Below, one piece after another: positions 1-6,585 of a stretch of 11,415 bases of DNA; positions within the stretch are counted from its first letter, which is position 1, and each line of letters begins with the position of its first letter. The position numbers and the translations under genes were made by a program. The notes beneath the pieces were generated by a model, which had not been told where the DNA came from, made no database searches, and was given only the letters and a program-made list of their open reading frames with translations. The stretch covers positions 1 through 11,415 of the forward strand of contig JAKIYB010000092.1 of assembly GCA_022708765.1 (NCBI GenBank). The letters are read 5' to 3'. The stretch is from Armatimonadota bacterium. Lineage in GTDB: Bacteria > Armatimonadota > Hebobacteria > CAIYQO01.

Positions 1-2465
1 AAGCGTGTGAAAGCCTTCAGGTCATCGGCGTAGTCCGGGTTGGCGAGGATCAGCGTGCGAACCGCCGCTTCCTCATCGGCCTCCGGATACGCGGCCAGGT
101 AGGCATCCACCTGCGGAAGAAGTTCCAGATCGTTGCGTTCGTAGACGGCGTGAATCGCCTGCGCCTGCAGTTCGTTGTCACGGCTGGCGAGCAGCTCATC
201 CACCAGCGAGGCATCTTTCCCCGTCTCCAGACCGAAATGCTCACCGAGTACCGCCATCAGGCTGAGTTGGCGTGAGATGATCGCATTGCCGGCGATGATG
301 CGGCCGATGGCGGCGCCTTCCGGCAAGCGCTCCAGCGCCATCAGCTCTTCCACTTCCGCCCACATGCCCAATTCGCGGATGAAGAGCGCCCCAAGCTGGG
401 TGATCTTCGTGCGGTAAGCGGTCATGCGGTCGCGCACTTCGCCGTCCAGGTTGTGGGTGCGGATGACGTTGCCGAGGGCCATGGACTCTTCCAACCATGT
501 GCGGACGTAGCTGTCACTCATGCGCGCGGACTGGGTGGTGAGCACGTGCAGGGTGGGGAGGGCGCGGCGCGGCATATGGGCGATGACGGCGAGGCGTTTG
601 GCTTCCGCGCGCACGGCATCGTCCAATATCGGCGCCGACTGCAGCACCGCCAGCGTTTCCTCGTATTCGGAGGTGCCGTTCGCCCGCGCCTGCTTCGCGA
701 TGGCGACCACCAGACATTGCGGGTGATCTTTTTGCAAATTCTCCAGGATGATAGCGCGCAGCATGTCATAGCGGGACAGGCTTTCCTTCTCAGCGCGCAG
801 GTGGATAGTATCGGCAAATGTGCGATATGCGAAGGCGATCATCGCCGCCAGCGCGCCCACGCCTTCGGCCAACCCGTGCTCGGCGACGGCGGCGGCGCGA
901 GTGGCGTCATCGCCGGCCAAGCGCGGGTCAGTGCGGGCGAGGATTTCGCGAGCGAGCGCCACATGCTCGCTGTCCATCACGTTCTCGATGCCCTTCGCCC
1001 AGTGGTCTGCGAACTGCTCGCGGAAGGTTTCTTCGAGAATCTGCTGGTCAATCACCGTTTCGGTGACTTCGACTCCATCCACCACCAGCACGCGCTCTTT
1101 GATGAAGAGTGGAATAGCTTCCACCCAGTGGTCGGCATACTGCAGCCAGGCATAGTCGGGGCTGGAATACATGCGATGCCCACCCTCGCGCGCCAACTGC
1201 TTCAGGTTCTCCGGCTTGCCAAGGTAGGGTTCCTGCAGTTCGTTGATACGCACCATGAGATGCGATTCCAGCGGGGCAAGACGCTGGCTGAGGAGCACGA
1301 ACGCGGCGGGACGGCGGGCGGATGAGAGCAGCGCATCGCGCAGATCGCCACAGCGGCCGAGGAGTTGTTCCGCCTCCGCCATGATGGCGCTGGGGGTTGC
1401 CGCCGGCGTTTTTCCCTCGCGTTCAGCTTTCAACGCGGCGTCAATGCGGGCGCGCTGCTCATCGAGGATAGCGTCTTCGAGCAGTTCCAGCGCGCCGATT
1501 ACCGCGGTTTTCGGAGCTTCAGCCGCGCCCTGCAGCATGGTGCGCAGACGGTCGGCGGGCGGCGCAAGGCGCTTCGTGCCCAGACAGGCGGCGACCAGCG
1601 CGCCGACCTTGCCACGAATTTCATCGCTTATCTGCACGTAACCGGCATTGGCGAAGAGCAGCGACTGATTATGGAAGGCGCGGCTCATGCGGCCGAAGAT
1701 CAATTCCTGTCCGCGGGCGCGTACCTCCGCCAGGATGCGCTCGCGATTCTCTCGTTCGGTATCATAATCGTAGTCCGTGACGATCTCGTGCAGCAGGATG
1801 CGCTTTTCGTCGGGGTCAATTTCTTCTGACTCAAAGATATCAATCACCGCTTTGCGGTCGTAGGGCAGGTCCACCCGGCGCTGACCAAGGAACCAGCTTT
1901 CCCAGCGTACCAGTTCCTCGACGTCGGTCTCAGCCGCGGCACGTCGCAGATAGAGACCCGCCAGGCCGCCTGCATCCACGTCAGCGGTGAGAGCTTCTTG
2001 CACGGCCTGCTTCACGTCGGGTGCCAGCGCGCCGTAGCACGCCGTGACCTTATGCAACGCTTCACGGGCGGAGCCGGTCTTCAACCCCACCAGCGCGGCA
2101 ATCCAGGCCAGCGCCAGCGCCTCGACAACGGCAGCATTAGGTGCAATATCCACGGCCAGTCCGGCGGCATCCACCTCAACGAGCGCTCGATGATTTGTAT
2201 AGAAGGTAATGGCATACGCCCCATCGCAGGCACCGTCCAACCACGCGGCGGCCAGCGCCAGCGCGTCTTGTTGCGCGGGGGCCTGGGCGATGCCGCTGAC
2301 CTGGGCGCCAGCGAGCGTCAGCGTTCCCTGACCTGTCATTTCGCCGGCGCCACGGCAGGCGCGGCGCACGCCTTTCGCTGACGGAAGGGCACGGGTGAGT
2401 AATGCGAAGGGAAGGAATTCGTCAAGCTGGGCGGGGGGGGCTACTACGGTTTGTGTCAGACTCAT
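1..2465 (-). CDS. Large hypothetical protein, C-terminus beyond window
   Basis: An open frame of 821 codons runs without a stop from an ATG at 2465 to the left edge, so the gene is longer than seen. I do not recognise the family. The product is rich in Ala, Leu, Glu and Arg and appears almost wholly alpha-helical. I see no signal peptide, clear membrane segment, Walker motif or zinc cluster. It begins MSLTQTVVAP. An acidic stretch lies around residues 190-245, and the last about 90 visible residues (from DELLASRDNELQAQAIHAVY) resemble HEAT-like helical repeats, so a soluble scaffold is possible; this is inference. Reading-frame length and GC-rich third positions support this strand over the many plus-strand shadows. 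The ATG has no good Shine-Dalgarno within 15 nt. A purine-rich GAGAGGAG lies at about 2497-2504, beyond a hairpin, so the start is uncertain. A TTG at 2522 is the only upstream in-frame alternative before a TGA at 2537-2535. The gene is divergent from the AraC-type gene, which may regulate it. Confidence 0.8.
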   Translation of the reverse strand, partial: MSLTQTVVAPPAQLDEFLPFALLTRALPSAKGVRRACRGAGEMTGQGTLTLAGAQVSGIAQAPAQQDALALAAAWLDGACDGAYAITFYTNHRALVEVDAAGLAVDIAPNAAVVEALALAWIAALVGLKTGSAREALHKVTACYGALAPDVKQAVQEALTADVDAGGLAGLYLRRAAAETDVEELVRWESWFLGQRRVDLPYDRKAVIDIFESEEIDPDEKRILLHEIVTDYDYDTERENRERILAEVRARGQELIFGRMSRAFHNQSLLFANAGYVQISDEIRGKVGALVAACLGTKRLAPPADRLRTMLQGAAEAPKTAVIGALELLEDAILDEQRARIDAALKAEREGKTPAATPSAIMAEAEQLLGRCGDLRDALLSSARRPAAFVLLSQRLAPLESHLMVRINELQEPYLGKPENLKQLAREGGHRMYSSPDYAWLQYADHWVEAIPLFIKERVLVVDGVEVTETVIDQQILEETFREQFADHWAKGIENVMDSEHVALAREILARTDPRLAGDDATRAAAVAEHGLAEGVGALAAMIAFAYRTFADTIHLRAEKESLSRYDMLRAIILENLQKDHPQCLVVAIAKQARANGTSEYEETLAVLQSAPILDDAVRAEAKRLAVIAHMPRRALPTLHVLTTQSARMSDSYVRTWLEESMALGNVIRTHNLDGEVRDRMTAYRTKITQLGALFIRELGMWAEVEELMALERLPEGAAIGRIIAGNAIISRQLSLMAVLGEHFGLETGKDASLVDELLASRDNELQAQAIHAVYERNDLELLPQVDAYLAAYPEADEEAAVRTLILANPDYADDLKAFTR

Positions 2466-2476
2466 CGGTTGTGGAA

Positions 2477-2494
2477 GGACCGAGTGGGCGGTCC
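2477..2494. repeat. Inverted repeat 1 in divergent region
   Basis: GGACCG, a 6-nt spacer and CGGTCC form a perfect inverted repeat. In the minus-strand transcript it would fold just upstream of the ATG at 2465 and downstream of the purine-rich GAGAGGAG. It may be a leader hairpin or an operator; the sequence alone does not decide. Confidence 0.6.
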
Positions 2495-2512
2495 ATCTCC
2501 TCTCGTGAGATG
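2494..2512. repeat. Inverted repeat 2 in divergent region
   Basis: CATCTC, a 7-nt spacer and GAGATG form a perfect inverted repeat that abuts repeat 1. In the minus-strand transcript part of the purine-rich GAGAGGAG and an AUG at 2496 fall in its 3' arm, so folding could mask a ribosome-binding site. Confidence 0.55.
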
Positions 2513-2513
2513 T

Positions 2514-2529
2514 GTGCCGCAATCGGCAC
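2514..2529. repeat. Inverted repeat 3 in divergent region
   Basis: GTGCCG, loop CAAT and CGGCAC form a perfect 6-bp stem with a 4-nt loop, one base away from repeat 2. It is the tightest hairpin of the three. No T-tract follows on either strand, so it is not an obvious intrinsic terminator. Confidence 0.6.
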
Positions 2530-2585
2530 CATGTTCAGTGTAGACGGAACACGGGAAATGGTCATTAGATATTATTGCCAATCTA

Positions 2586-2594
2586 TGGTACAAT
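2586..2594 (+). promoter_or_regulatory. Extended -10 promoter for the AraC-type gene
   Basis: TGG followed by TACAAT gives an extended -10 element (TGn plus a 5/6 match to TATAAT). The possible -35 (TTAGAT at 2565-2570, 18-bp spacer) is weak, as is usual with extended -10 promoters. The start of transcription would be near 2601, leaving a leader of about 24 nt before the ATG at 2625. The stretch 2561-2595 is AT-rich and probably also holds the promoter of the divergent gene, but I cannot pick that one out. Confidence 0.55.
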
Positions 2595-2624
2595 CTTGCC
2601 AACTTGACGACAGAGGCGATCAGC

Positions 2625-3515
2625 ATGGCAGAATGCTTGCCCCATTTTCCCCCGCTGCCGGAGTTGCGGCGGCGCTGCCGGCAGCTCGCGCGCGCGGCGC
2701 AGGAATATATGCTGGACGGCCACCGGCTGACCATTCACGACATCCGTATTCACCAGAAGAGCGCGGGAAAGGCAACGCTGGAGCACGTACACTCATTTTA
2801 CGAGGGCCACGTATTGCTAAGCGGCGTAGGGCGCTACGCGATGGGTGAATCGCAAACGCTGGGGCCGGGCGGCGCGCTGCTGCATGGGCCGCACACGATG
2901 CATGCCTGGGCGGCGTCGGAGGTCTCCTGCGTGCGGCTGTTGGTGTGGTTCAGCCTGGAGCCGATGATTCCGGCGCCACGTCCCACCACCTGGCCGGAAT
3001 GGCCCGACCTGCTCTGGGATCTATCGCTGCTCTTTGACGACGCGGCTGCGACCGCCCCCGGCTGGCACACCCGCGTCACCGCCCGCCTCACCGTGGTACT
3101 TTCCCGCCTGCTGGCTGTCATTAACTGGCCCGCCTCGCCCCAGCCGCCGCTTGGCCCGCAACAGCATCTTGTGACGATGGTGGACCAGTTCTTGCACGAT
3201 AATCTCGCCCGTCCGCTTACATTGGACGATATTGCCGACCACGTGGGCATTAGCCAGCGCACGCTCTGCCGGCAGTTTCTGCAGTTCACCGGCACCACGG
3301 TGATGGAGCGGTTAAGTACGCTGCGCATGGACCGCGCCGCCTCGCTGCTGGCGGAGACGGATGCGGCGCTGGGCGAGATCGGCGACGCGGTGGGGATGCC
3401 TGACCCCTCATATTTTTGCCGCCGCTTCCGCCTGCACTACCACGTGACGCCAAATACCTACAGGCAGGACGTCGGCGCGCGCAGGCGCCTGGAGGAGGAG
3501 AAGCCGTCGTTATAG
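2625..3515 (+). CDS. AraC-family transcriptional regulator with cupin sensor domain
   Basis: A 296-residue regulator of usual AraC-family length. Residues about 35-110 look like an N-terminal cupin (AraC_binding) domain: a HxHxFYE segment at 54-60 and a PGGALLHGPHTMHAW turn at 81-95 match the family pattern for ligand sensing. Residues about 183-283 form the double helix-turn-helix DNA-binding domain: TLDDIADHVGISQRTLCRQF is the first HTH, and the second ends in the conserved DPSYFCRRFR and TPNTYRQ signature. The start is the ATG at 2625, with GAGG at 2613-2616 eight bases upstream. A TTG at 2604 in the same frame lies almost on the predicted transcription start and has no Shine-Dalgarno. AraC proteins often control a divergent neighbour, so the large unknown gene is the natural first candidate target, together with autoregulation. 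The inducer cannot be named. The stop lies 4 bp from the stop of the convergent gene. Confidence 0.92.
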   Translation: MAECLPHFPPLPELRRRCRQLARAAQEYMLDGHRLTIHDIRIHQKSAGKATLEHVHSFYEGHVLLSGVGRYAMGESQTLGPGGALLHGPHTMHAWAASEVSCVRLLVWFSLEPMIPAPRPTTWPEWPDLLWDLSLLFDDAAATAPGWHTRVTARLTVVLSRLLAVINWPASPQPPLGPQQHLVTMVDQFLHDNLARPLTLDDIADHVGISQRTLCRQFLQFTGTTVMERLSTLRMDRAASLLAETDAALGEIGDAVGMPDPSYFCRRFRLHYHVTPNTYRQDVGARRRLEEEKPSL

Positions 3516-3519
3516 GATG

Positions 3520-4638
3520 TCAATCGTAGGTAGGTGTGCCCAGGCTGCCGATCCACCAACCGAGCATACCGGCCACGACCATGACATTACCGCCGAACAT
3601 CGCGACATTCCCCCAGGGAAGGTTGAATCCGGCCAACAGGCCAGCGAGGCCGACGGTAGCACCGATGCAGACGGTGATGAGGAAGCTGGGCGCGCCGGGC
3701 CATTCCTCGTCCAGCGCGGCGATAATGCCGAGGGTGATGAGGGTGAGCCACATGCTTGCGAGTGCAGTGACGAAGATGATGAGGGCATACGGATAGCTGC
3801 GTGGGGTGCCGCGGTCGCTGGCGCTTATGCTCGACCAGACCATCACCCGCTCGAAGGGCTGAATTATGCGCCCGTAACCGAGGGCGAAAAAGGTGAGGAG
3901 GATACCGACCGCGGTGATGGCGACGCGCAGCCAGGGGATGGCGAGAAAGCCAAGTTCGCTTTCCACGGGGCGAACCATTAACGGCGTTACCACCACTAAC
4001 GCGCCAGCGATGAGCAACGGTAGCGTGAGGCGCCAGCGGACTTTGCGTTCCTCGCGCAGCATCTCCTCTTCCGGAGAGGGTTCGACTTCCAACTCAACAT
4101 CGCCGTCCAGGGCAGTACGGGCGTGCTCCAAACGAGTGGCGTGGCCTTCATGCGACGGATCGGCGGCTACAGCTTTTTCCAGCGCGCCGATCCCTTCTTC
4201 AAGCCGACCGACGGTAAGGTAGAACTCGCCCATGAGCGCCCAGGCCGGCGCGCATCCCGGATTGCGACCGGTAATCTGGCGCAGTACGTGCAGCACATCC
4301 GCCATTTCGCGCCGCCAGTAGGCCATGCGCGCGGTGAGCAACTCACGTTCCTGCTGGGGGAGATCGGCGTAGGGTTCGGGCGTCGGCAGCGCTACCCCGT
4401 CTTTCCAGGTGGCGACGGCGTAGGCATACTCTTTCCGTTCGGGACCAATGACGGTCAGATAGGCGTTGAGGATGCGGAGGAAGCGCCGATCAGTGAGCAA
4501 CTGGAGCACCGGTACAGTGGGCCGGTACCGCGCAACTGACCGCCGAAAGGCCGCCTCCACCATCGTTGGTGAGGCGTCACGTCGGATGTTGAGCACGTTA
4601 TAATAATTCACGGGCGGTTTGGGGATTGTGCGCGCCAT
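3520..4638 (-). CDS. Membrane protein with degenerate J-like domain and TPR
   Basis: A 372-residue protein with three parts. Residues 11-75 follow the DnaJ J-domain pattern: NYYNVLNIRRDASPTMVEAA, then a helix with ARYRPT, then a third helix with FLRILNAYL and PERKEYAY. The HPD tripeptide needed to stimulate Hsp70 is replaced by R39-P40-T41, so ordinary co-chaperone activity is not expected. Residues about 125-175 look like a tetratricopeptide unit (AWALMGEFYLTVGRLEEGIG, then ALEKAVAADP). The C-terminal half has about five hydrophobic membrane segments, near 203-222, 229-255, 283-308, 317-338 and 346-366. The start ATG has a strong GGGAGGAG two bases upstream. It lies 18 bp after xseB on the same strand and is probably co-transcribed. 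I infer a membrane-anchored scaffold with a cytoplasmic N-terminus. The exact function is unknown. Confidence 0.85.
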   Translation of the reverse strand: MARTIPKPPVNYYNVLNIRRDASPTMVEAAFRRSVARYRPTVPVLQLLTDRRFLRILNAYLTVIGPERKEYAYAVATWKDGVALPTPEPYADLPQQERELLTARMAYWRREMADVLHVLRQITGRNPGCAPAWALMGEFYLTVGRLEEGIGALEKAVAADPSHEGHATRLEHARTALDGDVELEVEPSPEEEMLREERKVRWRLTLPLLIAGALVVVTPLMVRPVESELGFLAIPWLRVAITAVGILLTFFALGYGRIIQPFERVMVWSSISASDRGTPRSYPYALIIFVTALASMWLTLITLGIIAALDEEWPGAPSFLITVCIGATVGLAGLLAGFNLPWGNVAMFGGNVMVVAGMLGWWIGSLGTPTYD

Positions 4639-4656
4639 GGCTCCTCCCGTTTGGCG

Positions 4657-4899
4657 CTACTCGCGTTCCAGCGGATCCAGGCGGATTTCGCCATCGGCGA
4701 GTTCTACCAGCTTCTCCAGCATCCCTTCCGCCTCCGTCAATTGGGCGCGACAGTATCGTTTCAAGTGCGCGGCTTCCGTCACCAGCGTCAGCGCATGATC
4801 CAGTGGCACGTCATTGCGCTCCAGCGTGGCAGCAATCTCTTCCAGGCGGGCGAGTGCTTCTTCAAAGTTCCGCGGATCGGGATATGGTGTTTCCTCCAC
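4657..4899 (-). CDS. xseB: Exodeoxyribonuclease VII small subunit
   Basis: An 80-residue protein, the usual size for XseB. The core NFEEALARLEEIAATLER, VPLDHALTLVTEAAHL and CRAQLTEAEGMLEKL matches the family's two-helix coiled-coil pattern. XseB binds the catalytic subunit XseA to form exonuclease VII, which degrades single-stranded DNA from both ends to short oligonucleotides. The start is the GTG at 4899: AAGGAG (4906-4911 on the complementary strand) lies six bases upstream. The frame stays open further upstream to an ATG at 4977, but that extension has no family match and crosses the promoter of the divergent gene. The catalytic partner xseA, often the adjacent gene, is not in this window. 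The next gene downstream is the J-like membrane protein. Confidence 0.9.
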   Translation of the reverse strand: MEETPYPDPRNFEEALARLEEIAATLERNDVPLDHALTLVTEAAHLKRYCRAQLTEAEGMLEKLVELADGEIRLDPLERE

Positions 4900-4935
4900 T
4901 GATGACTCCTTCGGTACTTGGCGAAATTCATCGTA

Positions 4936-4944
4936 TGGTATAAT
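4936..4944 (+). promoter_or_regulatory. Extended -10 promoter for the glycosyltransferase
   Basis: TGG followed by a perfect TATAAT forms an extended -10 element. The best -35 candidate is TTGGCG at 4918-4923 with a short 15-bp spacer, so the -35 contribution is weak. Transcription would begin near 4951, giving a leader of about 110 nt. The AT-rich core may also serve xseB on the other strand (TATTAT read on the minus strand), but no convincing -35 is visible there. Confidence 0.65.
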
Positions 4945-4967
4945 ATGCTGACAGTGAGGCGCAGCGA

Positions 4968-4982
4968 CGGCGATCATCGCCG
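4968..4982. promoter_or_regulatory. 15-bp perfect palindrome in the glycosyltransferase leader
   Basis: CGGCGAT and ATCGCCG flank a single central C. It starts about 17 bp after the predicted transcription start. The one-base centre is too tight for a full RNA hairpin but suits a dimeric DNA-binding protein, so it is a candidate operator. It could act on both the glycosyltransferase and xseB. No regulator can be assigned. Confidence 0.4.
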
Positions 4983-5061
4983 GATACGTCTCTTATCCTG
5001 TTTCCAATACTTTCGCCCTTACCGGGGTGATTCCTGCTCAACGCGAGGATGCACGGAGCCC

Positions 5062-6240
5062 ATGCTGAATATCGCCCTCTTTTCAGAGTGTTATCACCCG
5101 ATGCGCAACGGCGTGGTGGTGTCGGTCGCCTCGTTCGCGCGTGTTCTTACGGAACTCGGCCATCACGTGACGATTTTCACCGTCCGCCATCCCGACCAGG
5201 TTGGTCCGGAGAGCGGCGTGATCCGCTTTCCGTCCATAACCTTCCCGATGCGCGTGCGCTATCCGCTGGCCATTCCCATCGCCACCGGTGAGGCGCGCCG
5301 CCTGCTGGCGGAAGTGCCCTTCGACGTGGTGCACTCGCACTCACCGATGCTCATGGGCCATGCTGCAATCTCGTATGCCCGCCGCAAACGCCTGCCATTG
5401 GTGTTTACCTATCATACGCTGATCGAAGAATATTCGCATTACGTGCCGCTACCACAGCACTGGGTGAAGCGCCGCGCGGTGCACTTGAGCCGGTACTACT
5501 GCAACACCGCCGACCACGTCATCGCGCCCACGCGTCACGTCGCCGAACGCTTGCGCCGGTATCAGGTGACGAAACCAATCTCTATCATCCCCACCGGCAT
5601 TGATATTGATCTCTTCGACCTGGTGCCGGATCGCGATCTGCGCGAATTCTACCAGATCCCGGTGGACGTCCCACTGCTGGCTTACGCCGGCCGCATCGCG
5701 AAGGAAAAGAATATCCCACGCGTGCTGACGATGTTCCGCGAAGTATTGCGTCGGGAACCAGACACCCACCTTCTACTGCTGGGCGGCGGCCCGTTCGAGC
5801 AACCCGTCCGCGAACTGATTGACAAACTCGGCATCGGTCACCGCACGCGGATGACCGGTTTCGTGACGCGTGAACAGATTGTCCAGGGCTTGCGCTGCGC
5901 CGACCTGTTCGTCTTCGCTTCGCATACCGAAACCCAGGGACTGGTACTCGGTGAAGCGATGGCTTGCTCTATCCCGGTCGTGGCGGTCTCGGCCGACGCC
6001 CCGCGCGAGTTGCTGGACGATGGCGTAGAAGGCTACCTGGTTCCGGATGAAGACGAACCCTTCGCCGAAGCCGTGCTTACTCTTATACGCGACCGTGAAC
6101 TCTGCCGGAGACTCGGCGCGCATGCCCGCACGCGCGCCGATGCGGTCTCCGCGCATCGCTGCACCGCTGAATTAGTGAAGATCTACGATCAGGAGATCAG
6201 CTATCGCCATCCCGCGCGCAGCCCACTGCTGCCGTTATAA
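5062..6240 (+). CDS. GT4-family glycosyltransferase
   Basis: A 392-residue GT-B fold enzyme of glycosyltransferase family 4, normal in length. The N-terminal acceptor domain begins MLNIALFSECYHPMRNGVVV, the typical beta strand plus NGV loop. HSHSPMLMG (91-99) and FTYHTLIEEY (115-124) are further family signatures. The C-terminal nucleotide-sugar domain has AYAGRIAKEKN (207-217) with the Arg and Lys that contact the donor phosphate, then GGGP at 241-244. The E-x7-E motif is present with E290 and E298 in TETQGLVLGEAM. The overall pattern resembles diacylglycerol glucosyltransferases and related lipid or mannosyl transferases, so glycolipid synthesis at the inner membrane is a reasonable guess; donor and acceptor are not determined. 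The ATG at 5062 is chosen because homology begins there and GGAG lies three bases upstream. An in-frame upstream TTG at 4918 would lie before the promoter. Confidence 0.9.
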   Translation: MLNIALFSECYHPMRNGVVVSVASFARVLTELGHHVTIFTVRHPDQVGPESGVIRFPSITFPMRVRYPLAIPIATGEARRLLAEVPFDVVHSHSPMLMGHAAISYARRKRLPLVFTYHTLIEEYSHYVPLPQHWVKRRAVHLSRYYCNTADHVIAPTRHVAERLRRYQVTKPISIIPTGIDIDLFDLVPDRDLREFYQIPVDVPLLAYAGRIAKEKNIPRVLTMFREVLRREPDTHLLLLGGGPFEQPVRELIDKLGIGHRTRMTGFVTREQIVQGLRCADLFVFASHTETQGLVLGEAMACSIPVVAVSADAPRELLDDGVEGYLVPDEDEPFAEAVLTLIRDRELCRRLGAHARTRADAVSAHRCTAELVKIYDQEISYRHPARSPLLPL

Positions 6241-6468
6241 CGCAGTTCTTTCAGCGACAGCGCAGAAACTGATTTGAAAGTGCTCGCGGTTGCCTCGCCG
6301 GTCTGGACCGCGTCTGGCGCCGTCCCGACTGTCGCACTCCTGTGCGACGCCATCGGGACTTGCCATCCTGGCGGCGTTGGAGTTCCTGGCATCCGCCTAG
6401 CCAGCCCCACGAGCCATCCTCCGCGAGCCGACGACGAATCCTTCCCAAACAGTTTCATAGTCACAAAA
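6241..6468. other. Gene-free stretch between glycosyltransferase and rpsU promoter
   Basis: I see no credible gene in these roughly 230 bp. Open frames on either strand lack ribosome-binding sites and any recognisable protein pattern. The main feature is the long hairpin at 6322-6359. CGCGGT (near 6285) and ACCGCG (near 6307) form a further short inverted repeat. The region may hold the 3' end of the glycosyltransferase transcript or a small structured RNA. Confidence 0.5.
6322..6359. repeat. Long two-part hairpin (14 bp paired)
   Basis: GTCCCGA pairs with TCGGGAC outside, and GTCGCAC pairs with GTGCGAC inside around a TCCT loop. The two 7-bp stems are separated by a small 2 x 4 nt internal loop. 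No T-tract follows on the plus strand, so it is not a standard intrinsic terminator. It might be a factor-dependent transcript end, a small RNA element or a dispersed palindromic repeat. Confidence 0.6.
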
Positions 6469-6497
6469 TTGACATTCAGCGAGCGCATGCCTATAAT
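6469..6497 (+). promoter_or_regulatory. Perfect-consensus sigma-70 promoter of rpsU
   Basis: TTGACA at 6469-6474 and TATAAT at 6492-6497 are exact consensus hexamers with the ideal 17-bp spacer. Transcription should start near 6504, leaving an 82-nt leader. Such strength fits a ribosomal protein gene. Confidence 0.9.
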
Positions 6498-6585
6498 GAT
6501 GCCCGCGAGGGTTATATGCCCGCGCGCCGCACAGCAGTACACTGGGTCGCGGAGAACGCCGTACGGGGAAGGAGTTGAGAATTCG

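Noticed and set aside
453..1325. 290-codon open frame on the plus strand
   Set aside because: It lies wholly antisense to the much longer minus-strand frame. Its composition (many His, Gly, Arg, with no domain pattern) is that of a GC-rich shadow frame.
1243..2381. Several plus-strand frames of 127-154 codons
   Set aside because: All are antisense to the large minus-strand gene, lack ribosome-binding sites and have low-complexity Ser/Arg-rich products.
2402..2848. 148-codon plus-strand frame across the divergent region
   Set aside because: It crosses the inverted repeats and the AraC promoter and overlaps the well-supported AraC gene in another frame.
3517..3981. 154-codon plus-strand frame
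   Set aside because: It is antisense to the membrane-spanning part of the J-like gene. Its acidic, Gly-rich product is a mirror of hydrophobic codons.
4918..5061. N-terminal extension of the glycosyltransferase from a TTG
   Set aside because: It includes the -10 promoter and the palindrome, and GT4 homology starts at the ATG at 5062.
6241..6270. Possible terminator hairpin right after the glycosyltransferase stop
   Set aside because: Only about 5 bp pair (CAGTT with AACTG) with a bulge, and no T-tract follows; too weak to call.
6274..6585. In-frame upstream extension of rpsU
   Set aside because: It would run through a hairpin and a perfect promoter. bS21 proteins are about 60-70 residues and begin at the ATG at 6586.
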